Below are positions 6,929 through 12,556 of a stretch of DNA of 12,556 nucleotides, one piece after another (the stretch's first letter is position 1; every line of letters begins with the position of its first letter). The position numbers were made by a program, and so were the translations under genes. Origin of the DNA: Planctomycetaceae bacterium (GTDB lineage Bacteria; Planctomycetota; Planctomycetia; Pirellulales; Lacipirellulaceae). Location: contig PATG01000072.1 of NCBI GenBank assembly GCA_002713555.1, forward strand, positions 1 to 12,556. The letters are read 5' to 3'. Below the pieces are notes generated by a model, which saw only the letters and a program-made list of their open reading frames with translations, was not told the origin of the DNA and ran no database searches.

Positions 6929-7807
6929 ATGATTGGCGTTCTGAATATCAATAAACCCCAGAATTGGACCTCACGCGATGTTGTGAATCGGGTGCAACGC
7001 ATTGTGAGACCCATCAAGTCGGGGCATGCGGGAACCCTGGATCCATTAGCCAGTGGAGTCTTGGTGGTCTGTGTAGGGTCCGCAACGAAGCTGATTTCGC
7101 ATGTGCAACAAATGCCCAAACAATACCAGGCCACTTTTCTGCTCGGACAAACGAGCCCTAGTGAAGATACCGAAACCGAGACAACTCCAGTACCATCTGC
7201 ACCTGAACCTACCCGTCTGAATCTGGAATCCCAACTCCCTAATTTCCTGGGCACGATTATGCAGCGTCCTCCAGCATATTCGGCCCTCAAGCTTCAGGGC
7301 CAAAGATCGTATGCCCTGGCTCGACAGGGACTGGAGATCAAGCTGAAATCACGACCCATAAAGATCTACAGCTTAGAAATCACAAAATACGCTTATCCTG
7401 AATTGCAATTGTCTATTCGATGCGGTAGCGGCACCTACGTGCGTAGTCTGGGACGTGACCTGGCAGAGTCGCTGGGAACCGGAGCGGTCATGTCAGCACT
7501 CACGCGCACTGCAATCGGCTCTTACTGCATTGCGGATGCCCTGGATCCCCATCAGATTCAAGCAGATTTGCTGCCAGAACAACTACTCTCTCCGTTAACT
7601 ACCGTTGCCCATTTACCACGGGTGACTCTCAACGAAGAACAAGTCAACCATATATGTCATGGCAGGTTGATCGAATCCAAAAGACCGACAAACTCTAATT
7701 CAGATATTTTGGTTGCAACCGATTCGAAGGACAACCTGATCGCACTATTACGAGAGCGCAAACCTGGCATGCTGGGTCCTACCTGCAATTTCAAGCCACC
7801 CGCATGA
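6929..7807 (+). CDS. truB: tRNA pseudouridine(55) synthase TruB
   Basis: TruB converts U55 of the tRNA T-loop to pseudouridine. The first motif is IGVLNINKPQNWTS. The catalytic motif GHAGTLDPLASGVL places the nucleophilic Asp at residue 38. RPPAYSALKLQGQRSYALAR and the GTYVRSLGRDL motif follow, as in the family. Length is 292 aa (E. coli about 314), with a short C-terminal domain from about residue 225. I chose ATG 6929 (MIGVLNIN); a TTG two codons earlier (6923) is the alternative. No ribosome site is visible. Unlike many bacteria, rbfA, infB and rpsO are not next to it; here it is alone on its strand until ftsK. Confidence 0.95.
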   Translation: MIGVLNINKPQNWTSRDVVNRVQRIVRPIKSGHAGTLDPLASGVLVVCVGSATKLISHVQQMPKQYQATFLLGQTSPSEDTETETTPVPSAPEPTRLNLESQLPNFLGTIMQRPPAYSALKLQGQRSYALARQGLEIKLKSRPIKIYSLEITKYAYPELQLSIRCGSGTYVRSLGRDLAESLGTGAVMSALTRTAIGSYCIADALDPHQIQADLLPEQLLSPLTTVAHLPRVTLNEEQVNHICHGRLIESKRPTNSNSDILVATDSKDNLIALLRERKPGMLGPTCNFKPPA

Positions 7808-8242
7808 TCGCTACAAACCTATAGGAAGCACTGCTGTGACGTTTTTTCCAGTAGTCCGATCCAGGCAAGAATTAGCACGTGTCTCAAGGCAATTGAATCT
7901 GGCAGATGCAAAGTGACGAAGTCCTTCTGTGGCGATGTAGGTGCGCAATTTATGCGCCAATACTGCCGATTTGCATCACAGGATGGACAACTCGGGCATG
8001 GATGAGCCCTGCGATCAGTCTGAAGCAACTTGGAAAGTTGTCGCAGACACCCCATGTAGAACCCATTCTTCTTTCTGGACGTACGAACCTAAGGTAAAGC
8101 CTGTCAGTTCTTTGAGAGTTGAAAGAGTGACGAATTCACCTGGCGAATTCAGTTCACAAAGCACTTTCAGGACGAATGGCAATACCCTACATGTTTGTTA
8201 CAAATCCGTAGAAGGCTACCGTTCTGGATCGTTCAGGCCTCA
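7808..8242. other. Non-coding region between truB and ftsK
   Basis: These 435 bp hold no ORF with recognisable similarity. They contain several inverted repeats: GATGCAAA (7905-7912) against TTTGCATC (7970-7977); CTGTG/ATG (7927-7937) against CATCACAG (7974-7981) with a 3-nt bulge; and between them GCGCA (7943-7947) against TGCGC (7953-7957). The middle part could fold as nested hairpins in the ftsK leader, or it may be chance. A pair of GAATTCA direct repeats lies at about 8132-8150. No strong promoter stands out. Confidence 0.4.
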
Positions 8243-11158
8243 ATGTTTGAAAATCGAAATTTAAGATTCGATCTTTTCACCCTACTGCTATTGGCAGTTA
8301 CGGTATTGCTGACGGTTGCGCTGGGTACGTACCATCCTGCTGATCCACCTAGTTCGTTGGTCCACCCGCCCCCCGCCGAATACCAGAATGCATGTGGACC
8401 TATAGGTGCTTACATTACCCATTTTATGTTCGAAAGCATCGGACTGGGTGCCTATTACCTGGTTCTCTCCCTAGGCGTGTTGGCGTTCACGCTACTCTGG
8501 CGAAAGGGTATTGATCAACCGGTACTCCGCGCTATCGGCTGGGTTGCTTCGCTGGTAGCCCTCTGTGCGCTGGCCACAATGGCTTTACCAAATACGACTC
8601 CGGGGCCGGTGATCGGTGCAGGTGGTTACCTGGGGGCGATGGGACAAGCACTACTGGAATCAAATTTTGCCAGTACGGGAGCTTACATCCTGATTATCAC
8701 AGTCTTATTGGCTGGCGTTTTACTCTGTACCGATTATCTACTACTCAAATTTGCTGCCTTCACAACCGTCCTTTCAGGACGAGGCCTAATGACCCTGGGA
8801 CACATGGGCCACGCTCCCGTTAGACGTCGCGCTGCTCGCCCAGAGACGGACCTGGAAGATGAATTTGAAGAAGACGAAGAAGAGGACAAGGATGAAGAGT
8901 ATGAATACGAAGAGGAGGACGAGGCGGAAGAAGATGAAGAAGACGTTTATGAATATGAAGACGAGGACGAGGATGAAGTAGCCGAGGTGTCCACAGCACC
9001 CCAGCTGAAAGTTCGCACACCAGGCATAAAACAAGAAACGGCACCCGATCCCCCTCGACTTAAAAACAAGCTTGCTTCAATGCTGAGCATCACAAAACCT
9101 CAAGAAAAATCGGAGAAAAATTCCGAGCGGGAAGAAATCATCAATCAACTGGAAGCAGCCGACTCGCGACAGACGGATTGCGATTTTGACTACGAAATGC
9201 CACCCCTGGACTTGCTGCTTGAATCGGATGATGTTTCCTATGAAGAGCATGAACGCGAAGTTCGCAAGAAAGCGCGAATTCTAGAAAAGACTTTCCAAAA
9301 CTTTGGATTTAACGTCAAGGTCGTTGAAATTGAAACAGGACCGGTAATTGCCCAGTATGAGATTGCGCTGGAAGCCGGTTTACGATTGGCCAAGATTACC
9401 AATCTAGCTGACGATCTGGCGATTGCTTTGCGTGTGCCCAGTGTACGTATTGTTGCCCCAATTCCCGGCAAGAATACCGTCGGCATCGAGGTGCCCAACG
9501 AAAACCGGCAATTGGTCCGCATACGCGACGTCATCGAAGAGACCAATGGCCGCGCGAAGCGAATGAAAATCCCCATCTATTTGGGCAAAGACGTCTCGGG
9601 CAAACCGCTCGTGGTTGATCTGGCCGCCCTGCCCCACTTGCTGATTGCAGGACGTACCGGTACGGGGAAGAGTGTGTGCTTAAATTCAATCATTGTCTCT
9701 ATCCTCATGAGTCGTGGACCGGCTGAGGTACGGATGCTCATGATCGATCCCAAAATGGTCGAGCTGAGTGGCTATGGCAAATTACCACACTTAATGCATC
9801 CTGTCGTGACGGACATGAAAAAGGCAGAGGCTATCCTAGCTTGGGCCGTCGACAAGATGGAAGAACGTTATCAATTGCTGGCCCGGGCAGGTGTACGTCA
9901 TGTTTCGGTCTACAACCAGCTCAGCGAGGAAGAATTGCGGGAACGAGTCCGACCAAGGAGCGAGGCCGAATGGGAAACGATCCCCAGACAGTTGCCCTTT
10001 ATTGTAATCGTGGCAGATGAAATGGCCGACTTGATGATGACGGCCGGTAAAGACGTTGAACAGCACATTATCCGCTTGGCACAAAAGAGCCGGGCTGTTG
10101 GGATTCATCTGATTCTGGCCACACAAAAACCTACCGTTGACGTCATAACTGGCTTGATCAAATCGAACCTGCCTGCTCGGATTGCTTTCCAGGTAGCCAG
10201 TCGTACGGACAGCCGGGTTGTGCTCGACGAAAATGGGGCCGACAAACTTCTGGGCAATGGCGACATGCTGTTCCTCTCACCCGGTACCAGTCAACTCATG
10301 CGTGGTCAAGGCACGTTTCTCTCCGACGATGAGATCAACTCGGTGGTCGACTTCGTGGGGACAGACTCACCGCAGTTCGCAAAAGAATTGATTGAACTGA
10401 AGACCAAGGATGAAGAAGAAGCTGCTGCACCTGGCCCACTCAAGAATCGTGATGAATTGTATGAGGCAGCCGTTGATGTGGTCGTGCGCGAGGGGCGCGG
10501 CAGCGTATCTTTGCTCCAGCGTTGTCTGGGAATCGGATATGGCCGAGCGGCTCGGCTAATCGACTACATGGCTGAGGATAGTATTGTTGGCGAGTACAAT
10601 GGCTCTCAAGCGCGTGAAGTACTGATCACCATTGCCGACTGGGAAGCCATGACGGGTGATGGCGCAGAAGAATCAGCGAATGACGGTCCCGTCACGGCAG
10701 CCACTGTTAGTGCAAAACCATCACGTTCAAACAGAATTATTCCTGGAACGGATGAGCCGAGCGACCTCGAAGAAGAATCTTCTGCGACACCTCCCTGGGA
10801 AGAGGATCAGGACGCTCAAACCGATAGCGATGAAGAATGGGAAGAAGACACCTGCTCCGACAACGAGATAGCCGCAGACGAGGAATTGTCAGAAACAGAA
10901 GGCGAACCCGAAGACGAAGAGTGGGAATACGAAGACGACGAATCCGACGCTGACGAAGAGGCCTCCGAAGAAGAACTCGCTGACGACGAAGAGTGGGAAT
11001 ACGAAGACGACGACGAAGAAGGCGAGTCCTCTTCAGCAGACGATGAATTGGCGGAAGAAGACGAAGAGGAGTACGAAGACGATGAACTCGAAGAAGACGA
11101 TGAACTCGAAGAAGACGATGAATGGGAGGAGGAAGACGAATACGCCGACAGCGTCTAG
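8243..11158 (+). CDS. ftsK: DNA translocase FtsK with acidic C-terminal tail
   Basis: FtsK/SpoIIIE translocases anchor at the septum and pump DNA during chromosome segregation. The N-terminus has four likely membrane helices (about residues 10-28, 66-86, 97-115, 145-165). A very acidic linker (about 202-248) leads to the alpha/beta motor: GPVIAQYE near 366, Walker A GRTGTGKS with Lys476, Walker B VIVADE with Asp592-Glu593, and ATQKPTVDVITG from 627. The gamma winged-helix domain (about 737-797, GSVSLLQRCLGIGYGRAARL) is the usual DNA-sequence-reading end of the protein. Here it is followed by about 175 more residues, of which roughly 840-971 are mostly Glu and Asp with repeated EEWEYEDD. I chose ATG 8243 (MFENRNLRFD); upstream TTG 8195 is an alternative. 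The ribosome site is weak. Total is 971 aa. Confidence 0.96.
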   Translation: MFENRNLRFDLFTLLLLAVTVLLTVALGTYHPADPPSSLVHPPPAEYQNACGPIGAYITHFMFESIGLGAYYLVLSLGVLAFTLLWRKGIDQPVLRAIGWVASLVALCALATMALPNTTPGPVIGAGGYLGAMGQALLESNFASTGAYILIITVLLAGVLLCTDYLLLKFAAFTTVLSGRGLMTLGHMGHAPVRRRAARPETDLEDEFEEDEEEDKDEEYEYEEEDEAEEDEEDVYEYEDEDEDEVAEVSTAPQLKVRTPGIKQETAPDPPRLKNKLASMLSITKPQEKSEKNSEREEIINQLEAADSRQTDCDFDYEMPPLDLLLESDDVSYEEHEREVRKKARILEKTFQNFGFNVKVVEIETGPVIAQYEIALEAGLRLAKITNLADDLAIALRVPSVRIVAPIPGKNTVGIEVPNENRQLVRIRDVIEETNGRAKRMKIPIYLGKDVSGKPLVVDLAALPHLLIAGRTGTGKSVCLNSIIVSILMSRGPAEVRMLMIDPKMVELSGYGKLPHLMHPVVTDMKKAEAILAWAVDKMEERYQLLARAGVRHVSVYNQLSEEELRERVRPRSEAEWETIPRQLPFIVIVADEMADLMMTAGKDVEQHIIRLAQKSRAVGIHLILATQKPTVDVITGLIKSNLPARIAFQVASRTDSRVVLDENGADKLLGNGDMLFLSPGTSQLMRGQGTFLSDDEINSVVDFVGTDSPQFAKELIELKTKDEEEAAAPGPLKNRDELYEAAVDVVVREGRGSVSLLQRCLGIGYGRAARLIDYMAEDSIVGEYNGSQAREVLITIADWEAMTGDGAEESANDGPVTAATVSAKPSRSNRIIPGTDEPSDLEEESSATPPWEEDQDAQTDSDEEWEEDTCSDNEIAADEELSETEGEPEDEEWEYEDDESDADEEASEEELADDEEWEYEDDDEEGESSSADDELAEEDEEEYEDDELEEDDELEEDDEWEEEDEYADSV
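10913..11013 (+). repeat. 29-bp direct repeat in the ftsK acidic tail
   Basis: A 29-bp sequence at 10913-10941 recurs exactly at 10985-11013, 72 bp (24 codons) apart and in the same frame. Both copies encode the peptide DEEWEYEDD. Exact identity at codon level suggests recent duplication or slippage rather than amino-acid selection alone. Confidence 0.9.
11081..11116 (+). repeat. 18-bp tandem duplication in the ftsK acidic tail
   Basis: gatgaactcgaagaagac occurs twice in tandem (11081-11098 and 11099-11116), encoding DELEED twice. A partial third copy (gatgaa) starts at 11117. The duplication keeps the reading frame and sits 14 codons before the stop. Confidence 0.92.
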
Positions 11159-11170
11159 TACACTAGAGAA

Positions 11171-11240
11171 AAGGCTTTCAAGTACCGAGTGGGCCTGGAA
11201 ACTAACCTGAATTACAGTTTATGTGTCCTAGCAAAGCCTT
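11171..11240. repeat. 8-bp inverted repeat between convergent ftsK and hflC
   Basis: AAGGCTTT (11171-11178) and AAAGCCTT (11233-11240) are exact reverse complements in the 112-bp gap between the convergent ftsK and hflC stops. The 54-nt spacing and lack of T-runs make an intrinsic terminator unlikely. It is listed as the only inverted repeat seen in this gap. Confidence 0.3.
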
Positions 11241-11270
11241 GTTCTGACACTCACTCGTCGACTAACGCGA

Positions 11271-12236
11271 CTACGGAATCAGCCGTTCGACCTTTTTTAG
11301 ATACTTAAAGATATCACTTCCAGTTGTCAGGATGAGAGTACTATTCTGATCAAGCATTTCCTCATAGGTCTCCATTGTTTTTATGAATCCATAAAATGAG
11401 ACCGATTCGGCGTTTTGATTGTACGCTTCCGCGTAAATCTGTGTCGCATTGGCGTCGGCGACGCCTCGGATTTCCTGCACGCGTTTGTACGCCTCAGACT
11501 CAATTTTCAATAGATCGCGTTCTTTCTTGCCAAGGATTTTAGCGGCCTCACCGGCACCCTCGGAACGAAACCTCTCAGCAATCTGTTGACGTTCACTGAT
11601 CATGCGTTCGTAGATCCGCTCACGAACACTCTGGTTGTAGTTAATCCGCTTGAAGCGCATGTCCAACAACTCAATGCCAAAATCAGTGAGTTTGCTCGCA
11701 GCCTTCTCAAATATTTCTTTTTCAATTTTGGCACGTCCCTTTGTAATTGGGTAGAGAATACCAATGTTGCCTGGCGCGTCGAGCAAGGCTGCATCGCGAG
11801 CAGGTTCGCGGTCCTTCGTCGTGCGAATAACCTCGATCAACTCGTGCTTGGCGATGGCATTGCGGATTTCACTGCCAAGAATGTCATCCAACCGTGATTG
11901 AGCGCTGCGTTCATCTCTTAGACGAAGGAAGTATTGCTTGGCATCATTGATCCGCCAACGTCCGAACGTATCGACTACAATGTATGTCTTGTCCTTGGTT
12001 GGCATCTCACTGGGACGGCCATCCCATTCCAGGATGCGTTTCTCGATGCGAGTGACTTCCTGAATGAAGGGCACCTTGAAATGAAGCCCGGCTGTTTTGA
12101 CGGGATCGCCAACAGGCTTCCCAAACTGAGTGATGATTACCTGTTCAGTTTCTGAGACGGTGTACACGCCACCCAGCGTCACGAACGTGGCGATGGTCAG
12201 GATTACGATTAAAATTGGTGTGAGGAATCGTTTCAT
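11271..12236 (-). CDS. hflC: HflC, membrane protease modulator (SPFH family)
   Basis: HflC pairs with HflK in a large periplasm-facing cage around the membrane protease FtsH and modulates its activity. The protein has one N-terminal membrane helix (about residues 7-25) and then the SPFH domain beginning VSETEQVIITQFGKPV. It continues with PFIQEVTRIEKRILEWDG and the family sequence LDMRFKRINY. A long charged helix follows (MISERQQIAERFRSEG, then ADANATQIYAEAYNQ). Length is 321 aa (E. coli 334). The ATG at 12236 is preceded by a strong AAGGAAAGGAA ribosome site inside the end of hflK, and the two genes overlap by ATGA, so translational coupling is likely. Confidence 0.94.
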   Translation of the reverse strand: MKRFLTPILIVILTIATFVTLGGVYTVSETEQVIITQFGKPVGDPVKTAGLHFKVPFIQEVTRIEKRILEWDGRPSEMPTKDKTYIVVDTFGRWRINDAKQYFLRLRDERSAQSRLDDILGSEIRNAIAKHELIEVIRTTKDREPARDAALLDAPGNIGILYPITKGRAKIEKEIFEKAASKLTDFGIELLDMRFKRINYNQSVRERIYERMISERQQIAERFRSEGAGEAAKILGKKERDLLKIESEAYKRVQEIRGVADANATQIYAEAYNQNAESVSFYGFIKTMETYEEMLDQNSTLILTTGSDIFKYLKKVERLIP

Positions 12237-12556
12237 CGAAAGTTCCTTTCCTTATCCGAGTTCAATTGCAGCAAAGGCAATATCTGACTGGCTTCCTCAT
12301 CGATGATGATCTTTTTGCCAAGTTTCGGAATGATCTGTCGCATCGTTTCAATGTAGATGCGCTGTTTGGTCACTTCAGGCGCTTTAAGGTACTCGGCGAA
12401 CACGGCATTAAAGCGAGATACGTCTCCCTGAGCTTCGTTGACTCGCTTTAACGCATAGCCTTGTGCGGCCTGTATCTTCTGTTCGGCTTCGCCGCTGGCG
12501 CGAGGAACAACTTTGTTGTATTCGCCATTCGCTACGTTGATCATCTTTTCGCGTTC
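12233..12556 (-). CDS. hflK: HflK, C-terminal part (runs off the right edge)
   Basis: The last 107 codons of HflK, the partner of HflC, are present. Visible features are the charged helix (EYNKVVPRASGEAEQKIQAA), then DVSRFNAVFAEYLKAPEVTK and QRIYIETMRQIIPKLGKKII, which match the conserved C-terminal half of HflK. The reading frame is open to the window edge (codons for EREK precede the first internal Met at 12544), so that Met is not the start. The TGA stop overlaps the hflC ATG. The membrane helix and most of the SPFH domain lie outside the window. Confidence 0.92.
   Translation of the reverse strand, partial: EREKMINVANGEYNKVVPRASGEAEQKIQAAQGYALKRVNEAQGDVSRFNAVFAEYLKAPEVTKQRIYIETMRQIIPKLGKKIIIDEEASQILPLLQLNSDKERNFR

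Noticed and set aside
7819..8055. Minus-strand ORF with a CPSCPSC motif between truB and ftsK
   Set aside because: It has no plausible start with a ribosome site, no further paired cysteines and no recognisable domain; its composition looks like random translation.
7941..8264. Plus-strand 107-codon ORF overlapping the start of ftsK
   Set aside because: No family resemblance is visible, and it overlaps the ftsK start in another frame; treated as a chance ORF.
8847..9000. Long minus-strand ORFs opposite the FtsK acidic linker
   Set aside because: They are mirror images of GAA/GAC-rich coding sequence and read as low-complexity Phe/Leu/Val; shadows of ftsK.
1..12556. A defence, secretion, biosynthetic or mobile system spanning several genes
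   Set aside because: All confidently identified genes are housekeeping families with their own known roles, and their orientations do not suggest one shared operon beyond hflK-hflC and possibly rsmG-DUF3467.

Overview
The window looks like an ordinary housekeeping stretch of a Gram-negative chromosome, most likely a planctomycete of the Pirellulales type. I base this on protein resemblance only. The main clues are a DUF3467 protein, a BON-plus-CBS domain protein with the 'LPSYYLKQ' signature, a small TPR protein, and the mix of short, scattered transcription units on both strands. Lipid A synthesis (lpxA) and HflK/HflC indicate a Gram-negative envelope. I found no tRNA, rRNA, CRISPR array, transposase, integrase or phage gene.

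Layout, left to right. Positions 1-259 form the leader of ppdK and contain a 15-bp tandem repeat. ppdK (pyruvate, phosphate dikinase, + strand) is complete and is followed by an AT-rich inverted repeat and a probable intrinsic terminator. Next is a BON-CBS-CBS gene (3224-3972, +) that carries two apparent lesions: a one-base frameshift at its start and an in-frame TGA between the two CBS domains. It converges with lpxA (- strand). After a gap of about 360 bp come a small TPR protein (+), a DUF3467 protein (-) and rsmG (-). rsmG is divergent from truB (+). A non-coding stretch of about 435 bp with some inverted repeats leads into ftsK (+), a full-length DNA translocase with two very acidic low-complexity blocks, one of them a long C-terminal tail. 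ftsK converges with hflC and the 3' part of hflK (- strand), which overlap by ATGA. hflK runs off the right edge.

The genes do not form one pathway. They cover central carbon metabolism (PpdK), outer-membrane lipid A (LpxA), ribosome and tRNA modification (RsmG, TruB), chromosome segregation (FtsK) and membrane protein quality control (HflKC). I found no convincing new multi-gene system. The points most worth a second look are the doubly interrupted BON-CBS gene, the acidic repeat tail of FtsK, and the tandem repeat upstream of ppdK, which keeps more than one reading frame open.
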